DNA of 64,000 bases from an uncultured Lactobacillus sp. (GCA_946479925.1 CAMLHK010000003.1:1-64000), one strand, 5' to 3'. Shown: positions 10,415-19,912, counted from the first letter of the stretch. Numbers and translations are program-made. The notes: generated by a model not told the origin, from the letters alone.

Positions 10415-11201
10415 TTCTCTTAGAAATAAAGTAGTGGTAATTACTGGCGCTTCCAGTGGGATAGGTCACTCTATTGCGCTCGAAAGTGCTGGTAGAGGTG
10501 CAACAGTTATTCTAATTGCCAGAAATAAAGCCAAACTGGAAAAAGTGGCTTCTGAAGCCCATGAATTGTCGGGAGCTGCTTCTTATACAATAACAACGGA
10601 TATGAGTCAAAGTGATCAAATTGATACTGCTTTTACTGAAATTATTAAATTAACTAAGCATATTGATTATTTAGTCAATTGTGCTGGCTTTGGCAAATTT
10701 GAAAACTTTGTGGAATCTGATCGTCGCGAAGTTACTGCGATGTTTCAAGTTAACGTTTTAGGATTAATGTATTTTAGTCGTTTAGTGGGCCGCCTAATGA
10801 TGGAACAAAAAGCTGGTCAAATCATTAATATTGGTTCGATTGCCGGCAAAATTCCTACTGTGAAATCAGCAGCCTACAGCGCGTCAAAAGCGGCAGTTAT
10901 TCAGTTCTCCAATGTATTGCGGTTGGAGCTAAAACCATTTGGTGTTAAGGTGATGACGGTTAATCCTGGTCCTGTTTACACGAATTTTTTCAATATCGCA
11001 GATACTAGCGGCCATTATGCCGACAACGTCCAAAAATTCATGCTGGATCCGGATGATGTTGCTTGGCAAGTAGTTCATTTCTTTGGCAGTAATAAACGGG
11101 AACTAAATTTACCTGTCAGTCTGGCTGTTTTAGCGAAATTATATAACTTGTTTCCCAAGATTGGTGATAGGCTGTCACTTAAGTTTGCTTCTAGAAAGTA
11201 G
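10407..11201 (+). CDS. Short-chain dehydrogenase/reductase (DltE/YqjQ-like)
   Basis: 264 residues with a classical SDR fold: the NAD(P)-binding GASSGIG near residue 14, the NCAG motif, catalytic Ser and YSASK. The ARN after beta-strand 2 favours NADP. The substrate is unknown. The start is ATG with an AAAGGGG site inside the end of rnz. The pair rnz-SDR is common in lactic acid bacteria, without a known functional link. Confidence 0.9.
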   Translation: MSDSLRNKVVVITGASSGIGHSIALESAGRGATVILIARNKAKLEKVASEAHELSGAASYTITTDMSQSDQIDTAFTEIIKLTKHIDYLVNCAGFGKFENFVESDRREVTAMFQVNVLGLMYFSRLVGRLMMEQKAGQIINIGSIAGKIPTVKSAAYSASKAAVIQFSNVLRLELKPFGVKVMTVNPGPVYTNFFNIADTSGHYADNVQKFMLDPDDVAWQVVHFFGSNKRELNLPVSLAVLAKLYNLFPKIGDRLSLKFASRK

Positions 11202-11209
11202 TGCGGATT

Positions 11210-11431
11210 ATGAAAAGTAAAACTAGTCAAATTAAACTTATTTTTACCTTAATTTTAACGTTATTGGCAGTGGTATTCGTTGTTTTGAATACTAATAATG
11301 TGGCTATTAATTTTGGCTTGTTCAAACTGAAATTACCTTTGATCATTATTTTAGTATTAATGATTATAATCGGAGTTTTGATTGGCTACTTTTGGGGCTC
11401 TTACGGTCATAATCAAGACAAGAATAACTAA
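11210..11431 (+). CDS. LapA-like small membrane protein (lipopolysaccharide assembly protein A domain)
   Basis: 73 residues with two hydrophobic segments separated by a short amphipathic stretch containing NTNNVAINFGLF, the typical LapA-domain pattern. A GTG at 11201 overlapping the SDR stop is an alternative start. I prefer ATG 11210 because the purine run AGAAAG at 11193-11198 is then well spaced. The function in Gram-positives is unknown. It is the last gene of the rnz group. Confidence 0.7.
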   Translation: MKSKTSQIKLIFTLILTLLAVVFVVLNTNNVAINFGLFKLKLPLIIILVLMIIIGVLIGYFWGSYGHNQDKNN

Positions 11432-11540
11432 TATAGCTTGATTTATTTGGGATACAATAGTATCATTAACAAGCGTGAAGTATTTTGGGCGACTAAAAGC
11501 AGCCTAAAATCGTAATTCTACAAAAAAGGAGATCAGTTCA

Positions 11541-11732
11541 ATGGCAGTTCCTAAAAGACATACTTCTAAGCAAAAGAAACGTTCACGTCGTGGTCATATT
11601 AAGTTAACTGTACCAGCAATGCACTATGATGCAACCACTGGTGAATATCGCTTAAGCCACCGCGTTTCACCTAAAGGATATTACAAGGGTCGTCAAGTTG
11701 TTAGTCAAACTAACTCAAATGACAATCAATAA
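11541..11732 (+). CDS. rpmF: 50S ribosomal protein L32, zinc-free form
   Basis: 63 residues; AAAGGAGA at 11526. The N-terminus [17 protein letters not shown] and the [14 protein letters not shown] segment identify L32. The four Cys of the usual zinc ribbon are absent: the positions hold Tyr/Ala/Thr in the first half and Ser/Lys in the second. This is therefore a C-minus paralogue type that does not need zinc. It is a single-gene unit with its own terminator. Confidence 0.96.
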   Translation: MAVPKRHTSKQKKRSRRGHIKLTVPAMHYDATTGEYRLSHRVSPKGYYKGRQVVSQTNSNDNQ

Positions 11733-11733
11733 T

Positions 11734-11766
11734 TAAGAGGCACCAAGAAGCGGTGTCTTTTTTTAT
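11734..11766 (+). terminator. Intrinsic terminator of rpmF
   Basis: A stem of about 9-10 bp formed by AAGAGGCACC and GGTGTCTT around a 7-nt loop, followed by seven T. Confidence 0.85.
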
Positions 11767-11823
11767 GCAAAAAGGTACTGATTTTTATTTGCTTAGTTTG
11801 ATTAGAAAGATTAAAAAGACGAA

Positions 11824-13371
11824 ATGAAATTAGTAATTTTACATTCTAGCGATATTCATGGTTTTATTATGCCTACTGACTATCAAAACCAGAATGATTA
11901 TTCGGCTCCTTTCGGACTTAGCCGGCTAAAAAGCGCAATAGAAGAGCAAAAAAGAAAATATGGACCTGAAAACGTGATAGTTACGGATGCAGGTGACAGC
12001 CTGCAGGGTTCACCTTTAGCAGCCTATGTTCACGAAAGCAAAAATAACTCTGCATTAAAAAAGTTTGCTGAGTGCTATAACCAAATTAACTATGATGCGC
12101 GCTGTTTGGGTAATCATGATTTTAATTTTGGCTTGGATTATTTAAAACAGTATCTTTCATATAGCAAAGCGCCCTTTGTAAACAGTAATATTTTAGCCAA
12201 AAAAACTGGTCGACCGGCTTTTGGTCAAGATTATATCATTATAAATAAAAATGGCATAAAGGTGGGAATTATCGGAATTGCTACGCAGAGAATACCTTTT
12301 TGGGAACCAGCAGAACATGTTGCAAACTTGGAATTTAGGTCTGCTTTTGCACAGGTTAAGCATTTAATACCTTTTTTAAGGCCAAAAGTTAATGTTTTAG
12401 CTGTCCTTTATCATGGCGGCTTCGAGGCTGATATTGAATCAGGAATTAACACCGAACCAGCTACAGGGGAGAATGAGGGTTATCGTCTTTTACAAGAAAT
12501 TCCCGCCATAGATCTATTGTTAACTGGACATCAGCATCGCAAACTGAGTGCAGTAATAAATAAAACGGCGCTAGTCCAGCCGGGTTATCGTGGAGAAGCT
12601 CTGGGCAAGATAGTGCTGGAAATTGACAAGCATAGTAAGAAGATTAAATCAATGTCAGCTGAAATAATTGATGTAAGTGCTTATAAGCCCGCTGCCGCAA
12701 TTAATTCAGTCAGCTTAGCTTTAGACAAAAAGACGCAAAAATGGCTTGATCAGCCAATCGCTCATTTAGATAATCCTGCACCTGTAGCAAATGCTAATCA
12801 GGCAAGAATTGAGGGTTCACCTTTTATCAATTTGCTGCAAAATATGCAGCTTTATTTTACCCATGCAGATATTTCAGCAACTGCATTAATGAGCGAAACT
12901 GCCAAGGGCTTTGGCAAAAATGTTTCAATGCGCGATATTTTGTTAAATTATCCTTTTGCTAATCAATTGTGTGTTGTTAAAGTAACCGGTAAAGAATTAC
13001 GCCATATTGTTGAATACTCACTTAAATTTTTAACTAAAGATCCCAATGGCCAGGTTAGCTTTGCCCCGCAATATCAAAGTCAACTTTTTAATTTTGATTT
13101 GTTTTACCCGCTTGTTTATGAAGCTGATATCAAAAAACCAGAAGGTGAACGTTTGACAAAGTTGGAATTACACGGACAAGCAATTTTAGCCCCCAAGACA
13201 TATCGCTTGGCTGTTAATAACTATCGTGCTATGGGTGGGGGATTTTATCCTGAATACAGTATTAATAAGATTGAAAAAATTTGGGATAAAGATTATATAG
13301 AAATGTTTCAAGAATACTTAACTAAAGGTCAAATTAAAAGCGAAGTAACACATAACTATCATTTTAAGTAA
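11824..13371 (+). CDS. 5'-nucleotidase / 2',3'-cyclic phosphodiesterase family metallophosphatase (YunD-like)
   Basis: 515 residues. The N-terminal calcineurin-like metallophosphatase domain (1-280) has the metal motifs HSSDIHG, DAGDSLQG, LGNHDFN and LTGHQHR. The C-terminal 5'-nucleotidase domain (about 315-490) contains MGGGFYP. No signal peptide or wall anchor is visible, so the enzyme is probably cytoplasmic, unlike secreted UshA. A weak purine-rich site precedes the ATG. It is convergent with the next gene, sharing a bidirectional terminator. Confidence 0.88.
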   Translation: MKLVILHSSDIHGFIMPTDYQNQNDYSAPFGLSRLKSAIEEQKRKYGPENVIVTDAGDSLQGSPLAAYVHESKNNSALKKFAECYNQINYDARCLGNHDFNFGLDYLKQYLSYSKAPFVNSNILAKKTGRPAFGQDYIIINKNGIKVGIIGIATQRIPFWEPAEHVANLEFRSAFAQVKHLIPFLRPKVNVLAVLYHGGFEADIESGINTEPATGENEGYRLLQEIPAIDLLLTGHQHRKLSAVINKTALVQPGYRGEALGKIVLEIDKHSKKIKSMSAEIIDVSAYKPAAAINSVSLALDKKTQKWLDQPIAHLDNPAPVANANQARIEGSPFINLLQNMQLYFTHADISATALMSETAKGFGKNVSMRDILLNYPFANQLCVVKVTGKELRHIVEYSLKFLTKDPNGQVSFAPQYQSQLFNFDLFYPLVYEADIKKPEGERLTKLELHGQAILAPKTYRLAVNNYRAMGGGFYPEYSINKIEKIWDKDYIEMFQEYLTKGQIKSEVTHNYHFK

Positions 13372-13374
13372 GAA

Positions 13375-13409
13375 AAAAGTCATCAGCGGTAAGCTGATGA
13401 CTTTTGTTT
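13375..13409. terminator. Bidirectional intrinsic terminator
   Basis: A 13-bp stem (13375-13387 with 13393-13405) with a 5-nt loop. The stem's outer A/T tracts serve as U-tract in either direction for the convergent genes. Confidence 0.9.
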
Positions 13410-13614
13410 ACTTAAGTTTAGAATATTTGCTCTTGTCTTTATGAGAATGTGCTGTAATTGTAGGAATAATTGCTGCAAATAGCAAGCCGAAGATTAAACC
13501 TACAATAGCAGCCTCGCCAAAATTAAAAACATGTTGGGTTAACGGAGCGGCAATAAAGCCTACAATTAGCATGTAAACAACGCTCCAGCAAATAGTTACA
13601 ATATATCGACCCAT
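13408..13614 (-). CDS. YjzD-like small membrane protein (DUF2929)
   Basis: 68 residues from the ATG at 13614, supported by GAAGGAAA on the minus strand; a longer frame from 13650 has no ribosome binding site. Two membrane segments (about 4-25 and 35-57) and a charged C-terminal tail ending in Lys. The pattern MGRYIVTICWSVVYML resembles the DUF2929/YjzD family, whose role is unclear. Confidence 0.75.
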   Translation of the reverse strand: MGRYIVTICWSVVYMLIVGFIAAPLTQHVFNFGEAAIVGLIFGLLFAAIIPTITAHSHKDKSKYSKLK

Positions 13615-13721
13615 AGCGTTTCCTTCTTTCATACCCTTGAATTCTAACAAATATTATGCAGGTTTTCAATCCAAAAGATAGCTTTTTGGTATACTAAATT
13701 ATATGGAGGGTGACCCGAAAA

Positions 13722-16700
13722 ATGAAATATGCTGCATTACAGAATCTTAGTTCTTTCACACTTTTAGAAAGTCCAGTAAAAATTTATGATTTGGTTACTA
13801 CTGCCAAAAAATTAGGCTATGAAGCTGTTGGATTGACCGATGTCAATGTCACATACGGGTTAGTTAACTTTTTTGAAGTTGCTCAAAAAGTTGGTATTAA
13901 ACCACTTTTAGGGATGCAATTAAGATTAAACGGCTTAATTGACAGTGCTCACCAATATGATCTGATAGCACTGGCAAAATCTGATGAGGGTTACCGTAAT
14001 ATTTTGCGTTTATCAAGTAGAATTAACCTTTTGACGGATAATGGCAATAAGCAAAAAATCTTAACTTTAGCAGATTTGACTAAGGATTTGCATGAACTGA
14101 TTTTGATAGAACCGGCAAATTCTCACAGTGAGTTGTTGAACTTGCAGGTACAAAATGACAAATTAGGGACAGATTTTTTGCGACAATTAATCAGTTTAGT
14201 ACCTAAGTCAAGTTCTTTTTATATTGGTGTTTATGGCAATGAAAAGCAAAAAAAATACATTCAATATGTTAAAACTTTGTCAAAGCAATTTGAAGTACCA
14301 TTAGTTAGCGTTGAAGATACTTGTTACTTAAAACCGCGTGACCAGTTTTTACGCAAAACTTTGCAGGCCATTAAAAAAGGAGAGGTGTTACAGGATACTG
14401 CCGAACTAGCAAAGCAGTCAGGTTCACATTATTTACCAGCCGTTCAGGAATTAAGTAAGCGCTACCATGAATTAGACTTGGATGACGCATTAAGTAATAC
14501 CGGAAAGATAGCCTCTTTATGTAATGCTAAAGTTATTTTTCAAACGCCTGTCTTACCGAAATATAAGCAAAAAAAATTTACAAGCTCAAAGGATTACCTA
14601 AGGTATTTGGCCGAGAACGGCTTAAAGAGTCGTTTTAAGCAGCGCCAAGTTCCTGCAAGTTATCAAAAGCAGCTCAATTATGAGTTGCAGGTGATCGATC
14701 AAATGGGCTTTAACGATTATTTTTTGATTGTTTGGGACGTAGTAAACTATTGTCATCGAACTGATATTGTGATGGGTCCTGGCCGGGGATCGGCATGTGG
14801 ATCTTTAGTTTCTTATGCACTTAACATCACAGAAGTTGATCCACTTGAATATCATTTGCTTTTTGAGCGTTTTCTTAATCCAGCTCGCCACGAAATGCCT
14901 GATATTGATTTAGATATTCCTGACAATCGCCGTGACGATGTCATTAAGTACATGTTTACCAAATATGGTATGGATCACGCGGCACAAATTCTTACTTTTG
15001 GAACATTAGCGGCCAAACAGGTTTTGCGTGATACCGGACGGGTTTTTGGCTTGCAGGAAATGCAATTGAGTGAATGGTCAAAAAGCGTGCCTTTTGCAAA
15101 GGGTAAAATTAGTTTGGCTCAAGCCTATAAGGAATCTAAAAAAATGCAAATGCTGGTAAACGCTAGTGATACCAACAAACTGCTTTTTCAAACTGCCAGT
15201 GGCTTAGAGGGATTACCACGACATTACTCAATTCATGCTGCTGGTTTAGTTGTCAGTGATAATTCTATTGCTGCCATTGCGGGCTTACAGGCAGGCCAAC
15301 TGGGGATACCCTTAACGCAGCAAACTAAGAAATACGTGGAAGCTCTGGGTTTGTTAAAGATCGATTTTTTAGGGTTGAGAAACTTGACTATCCTCGGTGA
15401 TACCGTAAAAATGATGGGTGAACAAGGTAAAAAAATCGCTTTTAATCAGATTCCTTTGGACGATCCGGCAACTTTAAATATTTTTCAAAAAGGCGAAACA
15501 GAACTAGTTTTTCAATTTGAATCTGCTGGGATTCGTAATGTGCTTCGGGAACTGCACCCAGATAATTTTGAAGATCTGGTAGCAGTCAATGCACTTTATC
15601 GTCCAGGTCCAATGCAGAATATTAACACTTTTATTGCTCGCAAAAAGGGTAAACAAAAAGTCACATATCCTGATCCCAGTTTAAAGACAATCCTGGCTCC
15701 AACATATGGAATTTTAGTCTACCAGGAACAGGTTATGCAGACTGCTCAGGTTTTAGCAGGCTTTTCTTTAGGCGAAGCTGATATTTTACGCAGGGCAATG
15801 TCAAAGAAGGACCAAAAAGTTATTGAACAGGAAAAATCTAAATTTATCTCTGGTGCGGTAAAAAAGGGTCATAGCATTCAAGTTGCCACTCGGGTATATG
15901 ATTATATTGAACAATTTGCTAATTATGGCTTTAACCGTTCTCACGCTGTTGCGTATACTATGATTGCTTTTTGGCTGGCTTATTTGCAGGTTCATTATCC
16001 CGCTGAGTTTTATGCGGCGATGCTTAATTCTAATATCGGAAATCAAAATAAAGCAAGCGAATATATAATGCGTGCACAAGAAGACGGCGTTAAAATTTTG
16101 CCACCTGACATTAATAAAAGCACTTTATGGTATCAGGTAATTGATGGTCAAATTTTAGTTGGTCTCAGAGCAATTAAGGGAGTTAGAATTGATTTTCTTA
16201 AAGAGATAATTGCTAAGCGCCAGACAAAACCATTTACTTCTTTAGCAGGCTTTTTACGGCAAATTGATACTAAATTTATTAAAGCCAACAGTATTACAAA
16301 TGTCATTGAGGCTTTAATTAAAGCAGGCTGTTTTGACCGGATAAACAAAAATCGTAACGAATTATTGCAAAATTGCCCTGAAACTATTGAAAATGTGAAA
16401 TTGACAGGAGAGAATTTAGCTTTATCAGAAGGTCTGGGAGGTATACCCGTCAAAGCTGCCCCTGAACCAAGCAAACAGGAAAAAGCAGTCATGGAGGTAG
16501 AGTCTTTAGGCTTTTCCACGTTAACATCACCGTTAATAACGGTAGAAAAATACGCGCAAAAGTTTAATGCCAAATCACTAAGTGAATTTCAAATTCATGA
16601 AAGTGGCATAGCTGTAGGAAAATTAATGTCATTAAAATTAGTCAGAACTAAAAAGGGTCAAACCATGGCTTTTGGTAATTTTGCCGATACGACTAGTAAG

Positions 16701-16862
16701 CAGGATATTGTAATTTTTCCTGGTGTTTATGATAAAATTCAATCGAATTTAAAGGAGGGTAATATTTATTTATTAGGCATTAGAGTTCAGAATAATCGTT
16801 TCGATTCGAGTAAAAAACAATATATTCTAACAAATTTAAAGGTTGTTAATTTACAAGAGTAG
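13722..16862 (+). CDS. dnaE: DNA polymerase III alpha subunit, DnaE type
   Basis: 1046 residues from ATG 13722. A GTG at 13710 lies within the GGAGGG site that serves this ATG, so it is rejected. DnaE extends RNA primers at the replication fork in Firmicutes before handing over to PolC. The order is a PHP domain (1-210), the polymerase core with the catalytic MPDIDLDIPDNRR near residue 410, fingers with YQEQVMQ and GFNRSHAVAYT, a tandem helix-hairpin-helix and a C-terminal OB fold. The PHP metal ligands are missing (LTDVNV in place of LTDHGN), as in other DnaE of this group. It is upstream of pfkA with about 160 bases between. Confidence 0.96.
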   Translation: MKYAALQNLSSFTLLESPVKIYDLVTTAKKLGYEAVGLTDVNVTYGLVNFFEVAQKVGIKPLLGMQLRLNGLIDSAHQYDLIALAKSDEGYRNILRLSSRINLLTDNGNKQKILTLADLTKDLHELILIEPANSHSELLNLQVQNDKLGTDFLRQLISLVPKSSSFYIGVYGNEKQKKYIQYVKTLSKQFEVPLVSVEDTCYLKPRDQFLRKTLQAIKKGEVLQDTAELAKQSGSHYLPAVQELSKRYHELDLDDALSNTGKIASLCNAKVIFQTPVLPKYKQKKFTSSKDYLRYLAENGLKSRFKQRQVPASYQKQLNYELQVIDQMGFNDYFLIVWDVVNYCHRTDIVMGPGRGSACGSLVSYALNITEVDPLEYHLLFERFLNPARHEMPDIDLDIPDNRRDDVIKYMFTKYGMDHAAQILTFGTLAAKQVLRDTGRVFGLQEMQLSEWSKSVPFAKGKISLAQAYKESKKMQMLVNASDTNKLLFQTASGLEGLPRHYSIHAAGLVVSDNSIAAIAGLQAGQLGIPLTQQTKKYVEALGLLKIDFLGLRNLTILGDTVKMMGEQGKKIAFNQIPLDDPATLNIFQKGETELVFQFESAGIRNVLRELHPDNFEDLVAVNALYRPGPMQNINTFIARKKGKQKVTYPDPSLKTILAPTYGILVYQEQVMQTAQVLAGFSLGEADILRRAMSKKDQKVIEQEKSKFISGAVKKGHSIQVATRVYDYIEQFANYGFNRSHAVAYTMIAFWLAYLQVHYPAEFYAAMLNSNIGNQNKASEYIMRAQEDGVKILPPDINKSTLWYQVIDGQILVGLRAIKGVRIDFLKEIIAKRQTKPFTSLAGFLRQIDTKFIKANSITNVIEALIKAGCFDRINKNRNELLQNCPETIENVKLTGENLALSEGLGGIPVKAAPEPSKQEKAVMEVESLGFSTLTSPLITVEKYAQKFNAKSLSEFQIHESGIAVGKLMSLKLVRTKKGQTMAFGNFADTTSKQDIVIFPGVYDKIQSNLKEGNIYLLGIRVQNNRFDSSKKQYILTNLKVVNLQE

Positions 16863-16870
16863 GTTTTTGG

Positions 16871-16884
16871 GTTAAGCGTTAACA
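16871..16884. promoter_or_regulatory. cre-like CcpA operator 1 upstream of pfkA
   Basis: A 14-nt palindrome-like site GTTAAGCGTTAACA that matches 12 of 14 positions of TGWAANCGNWNWCA. It is 24 bases upstream of a second, better match. It lies before the promoter, which in other lactic acid bacteria is the arrangement for CcpA activation of glycolysis. Confidence 0.65.
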
Positions 16885-16894
16885 AAATAATTAA

Positions 16895-16908
16895 TGTTAC
16901 CGCTAACA
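16895..16908. promoter_or_regulatory. cre-like CcpA operator 2 upstream of pfkA
   Basis: TGTTACCGCTAACA matches 13 of 14 positions of the cre consensus and is a near-perfect inverted repeat extended by A and T on either side. It lies about 65 bases upstream of the extended -10 at 16971-16979. Confidence 0.72.
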
Positions 16909-16970
16909 TCAAAAAAGACCGTCAAATCAAGAATTTTAATCCTTTTTTGTGAGATTTTTTCGTGAAAGAA

Positions 16971-16979
16971 TGTTAAAAT
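16971..16979 (+). promoter_or_regulatory. Extended -10 promoter of pfkA-pyk
   Basis: TGTTAAAAT is an extended -10 (TGnTAAAAT). A TTGTGA at 16947-16952 is too far (21 bases) to be a good -35. Transcription would begin about 40 bases before the pfkA start. Confidence 0.55.
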
Positions 16980-17026
16980 TTAATGGATGTGAGAAATTAC
17001 ACAATAAATCTTGATGAGGTGAATTC

Positions 17027-17986
17027 ATGAAGCGAATTGGAATTTTAACGAGCGGTGGCGACGCTCCGGGCATGAATGCGGCTGTTAGGGCAGTAACTAA
17101 AACCGCTATTCATCATGGACTTGGTGTTGTTGGTATTCGTTATGGTTTTGCCGGGCTTGTAGCCGGTGACTTTGTAACCTTAACTGCTGAAAATATTGAT
17201 CACATGATTAATGCAGGTGGTACTTTTCTCTACAGTGCCCGTTACCCAGAATTTGCACAAAAAGAAGTGCAAGAAAAGGGAGTGGAGCAATTAAAAAAGC
17301 ATGACATAGATACCGTAATTGTTATTGGCGGTGACGGTTCATATCATGGTGCGCTGGCATTAACCCGTTTGGGAATTAATTCTATTGGTTTACCAGGTAC
17401 CATTGATAATGATATTCCTTACACTGAGTATACAATTGGTCTTGATACCGCCTGCAATACTGCTATGCAAGCCATCGACAGAATTCGTGATACTGCCAGC
17501 AGTCATCACCGTGTTTTTGTTGTGAATGTAATGGGACGAGATTGTGGTGACATTGCTATGCGCGTTGGTTTAGCCAGCGGCGCGGATGCTATCGTCGTTC
17601 CAGAACGGCAATTTGATATTAAAGAAATTGCGGACAGATTAAAACGTGGTTTCAAAGACGGCAAAGACAATGGTATTATCATCTTGGCTGAAGGTGTCAT
17701 GAATGCTGCTGATTTTAGAACCGAGCTTTTAAAATACGGCGATTTCGATTGCAGAGCCAATATTATTGGTCATATGCAGCGTGGCGGATCACCTACAGTT
17801 TTGGATAGAATAAATGCTACAAAAATGGGCAATTATGCAGTTAAGTTACTTCTTGATGGTAAAGGCGGTTTAGCTGTCGGTATGGAGAATGGCCAACTGG
17901 AAACCCACGATATTCTGGATTTATTTGATGAAAAACATGCCAGCGAAGAGTCGTTAATTGATATTAATGAAGAAATGACTAAATAA
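17027..17986 (+). CDS. pfkA: ATP-dependent 6-phosphofructokinase
   Basis: 319 residues, exactly the bacterial length. It phosphorylates fructose 6-phosphate, committing sugar to glycolysis. Visible motifs are GGDAPGMNA at the N-terminus, GGDGSYHGA (ATP), GTIDNDI with the catalytic Asp, and the MGRDCGD and HMQRGG substrate segments. A GATGAGGTGA ribosome binding site is present. It is followed 29 bases later by pyk, forming the usual lactobacillus pfk-pyk operon. Regulation by CcpA is inferred from the two cre-like sites. Confidence 0.98.
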   Translation: MKRIGILTSGGDAPGMNAAVRAVTKTAIHHGLGVVGIRYGFAGLVAGDFVTLTAENIDHMINAGGTFLYSARYPEFAQKEVQEKGVEQLKKHDIDTVIVIGGDGSYHGALALTRLGINSIGLPGTIDNDIPYTEYTIGLDTACNTAMQAIDRIRDTASSHHRVFVVNVMGRDCGDIAMRVGLASGADAIVVPERQFDIKEIADRLKRGFKDGKDNGIIILAEGVMNAADFRTELLKYGDFDCRANIIGHMQRGGSPTVLDRINATKMGNYAVKLLLDGKGGLAVGMENGQLETHDILDLFDEKHASEESLIDINEEMTK

Positions 17987-18015
17987 TTAGTCGATTTTGG
18001 GGAGATTTTTAAATA

Positions 18016-19785
18016 ATGAAGAAAACTAAAATTGTTAGTACCTTAGGGCCAGCTTCAAATGATATTGAAACTATTACAGCTTTGGCTAAGTCAGGCGTAA
18101 ATGTATTTCGTTTCAACTTTTCACATGGTGATCATGCTGAGCATCTGTCACGGATGAAAATGGTTCGTCAAGTCGAAAAAGAAACTGGCTTAGTACTTGG
18201 TATCGCATTAGACACCAAAGGTGCTGAGATTAGAACCACTGATCAAGAAGGTGGCAAGTTTACCATTAATACTGGAGACCAAATTCGTGTATCGATGGAT
18301 GATTCCAAGCCGGGTAACAAGGACATGATCCATGTTACTTACGAAGGTCTTTATGGTGACACCCACGTTGGTGGTCATGTTTTAATTGATGATGGTTTAG
18401 TTGACTTATTAATTAAAGAAAAAGACGAAGAAAAGAAAGAATTAGTTTGTGAAGCTCAAAATACGGGTGTTATCGGTTCTAAGAAGGGTGTTAATGCACC
18501 TGGCGTTGAAATTCGCCTCCCAGGAATTACTGAAAAAGACACTGATGACATCAAGTTTGGTTTAGCTCATGGCATTAACTTTATCTTTGCTTCGTTTGCA
18601 CGTAAGGCGCAAGATATTCTTGATATTCGTAAGCTTTGTGAAGATGCTGGCTGTGATTATGTTAAGATTTATCCTAAGATTGAATCACAAGAAGGTATTG
18701 ATAATGCTGACGAAATCTTGCAAGTTTCAGATGGTTTAATGGTTGCTCGTGGTGACATGGGTGTTGAAATTCCATTTATTGATGTCCCATTTGTACAAAA
18801 AGATTTAATCAAGAGAGCAAACGCACTTGGTAAGCCAGTTATTACTGCTACCCAAATGCTTGACTCAATGCAAGAAAATCCTCGTCCAACTCGTGCTGAA
18901 GTATCAGATGTTGCCAATGCAGTTCTTGATGGTACTGATGCAACTATGCTTTCTGGTGAATCCGCCAACGGTTTGTACCCAGTTAAAGCTGTTTCAGCAA
19001 TGGCTGAAATTGATGAAAGAACTGAACAAGAACTTCTTAAGCGTAATACTTTGGCTCTGCAAAGATTTGAAGAATACAAGGGTTCAAACGTTACTGAAGC
19101 TATTGGTGAATCTGTTGTGCGGACTGCCCAAGAATTAGGTGTTAAAACCATTATTACTGCAACTAATTCAGGCTATACTGCCAGAATGATTTCTAAATAT
19201 CGTCCAAACGCCAATATTTTGGCCTTAACTTTTGACGAAAAGATTCAACACTCACTTGGCATTTCTTGGGGCGTTCAACCTTTGCTTACTGACAAACCAG
19301 CTTCTACTGATGATATGTTTGAAGTAGCAGCTAATGTTGCCAAGGAACAAGGCTATGTTAAAGATGGTGATTTAGTAATAATTGTTGCTGGTGTTCCTGT
19401 TGGTGATTCAGGTACAACCAACTTAATGAAATTACAAATCATTGGTAGCAAATTAGCTCAAGGTCTAGGTGTTGGTAACGGCTCAGTTGTTGGCAAGACA
19501 GTTGTGGTTAATAGTGCTGAAGAAGCTATCAGCAAGGTTAAAGAAGGCGACATCATGGTTGCCAGAACTACTGATCCTGATTACATGCCAGCTATTAAAA
19601 AGGCTTCAGGTTTAGTTGTTGAAGCTTCTGGATTGACTTCACACGCTGCAGTTGTCGGGTTATCATTAGGAATTCCAGTTGTTGTTGGTGTTACTGATGC
19701 TACTGAAAAGATTGGCAGTGGTATTACTATTACTGTTGATGCTCGTCGTGGTGCTATTTACCAAGGTGAAGTTTCAAATCTTTAA
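18016..19785 (+). CDS. pyk: Pyruvate kinase with C-terminal PEP-utilising domain
   Basis: 589 residues, the long Firmicutes form. It makes pyruvate and ATP from phosphoenolpyruvate. The N-terminus KKTKIVSTLGPAS, the catalytic MVARGDMGVEIP, and the ATQMLDSM and RPTRAEVSDVANA blocks are typical. An extra domain at about 480-589 resembles the phosphohistidine domain of PEP-utilising enzymes (SGLTSHAAVVGLSLGIP). A GGGGAG site precedes the ATG. Codon use is that of a highly expressed gene, with few rare codons. Confidence 0.98.
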   Translation: MKKTKIVSTLGPASNDIETITALAKSGVNVFRFNFSHGDHAEHLSRMKMVRQVEKETGLVLGIALDTKGAEIRTTDQEGGKFTINTGDQIRVSMDDSKPGNKDMIHVTYEGLYGDTHVGGHVLIDDGLVDLLIKEKDEEKKELVCEAQNTGVIGSKKGVNAPGVEIRLPGITEKDTDDIKFGLAHGINFIFASFARKAQDILDIRKLCEDAGCDYVKIYPKIESQEGIDNADEILQVSDGLMVARGDMGVEIPFIDVPFVQKDLIKRANALGKPVITATQMLDSMQENPRPTRAEVSDVANAVLDGTDATMLSGESANGLYPVKAVSAMAEIDERTEQELLKRNTLALQRFEEYKGSNVTEAIGESVVRTAQELGVKTIITATNSGYTARMISKYRPNANILALTFDEKIQHSLGISWGVQPLLTDKPASTDDMFEVAANVAKEQGYVKDGDLVIIVAGVPVGDSGTTNLMKLQIIGSKLAQGLGVGNGSVVGKTVVVNSAEEAISKVKEGDIMVARTTDPDYMPAIKKASGLVVEASGLTSHAAVVGLSLGIPVVVGVTDATEKIGSGITITVDARRGAIYQGEVSNL

Positions 19786-19800
19786 TTAAAGTAAAATGTG

Positions 19801-19836
19801 AAAATAGCCAGTAATCAGTACTGGCTATTTTTGTTT
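19801..19836 (+). terminator. Intrinsic terminator of pfkA-pyk
   Basis: A perfect 13-bp stem (19801-19813 with 19819-19831) with a 5-nt loop, then T residues. Confidence 0.92.
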
Positions 19837-19882
19837 GCCTTTGATCGTGGTAAATTAAATGAAAATCATTAGTTAATTTGGT

Positions 19883-19912
19883 TTGACTGATATCAATTTA
19901 ATCCGCTAAAAT
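19883..19912 (+). promoter_or_regulatory. Candidate promoter of the cvfB-xerD-rib-scp-rluB group
   Basis: TTGACT at 19883-19888 and TAAAAT at 19907-19912 with an 18-base spacer. A second -10-like TGATATACT overlaps just downstream. It starts a run of seven tightly packed genes. Confidence 0.5.

Noticed and set aside
13722..14350. DnaE PHP domain lacking metal ligands as a novelty
   Set aside because: Loss of PHP ligands is already usual in DnaE of Bacillus and relatives, so it is recorded in the gene entry only.
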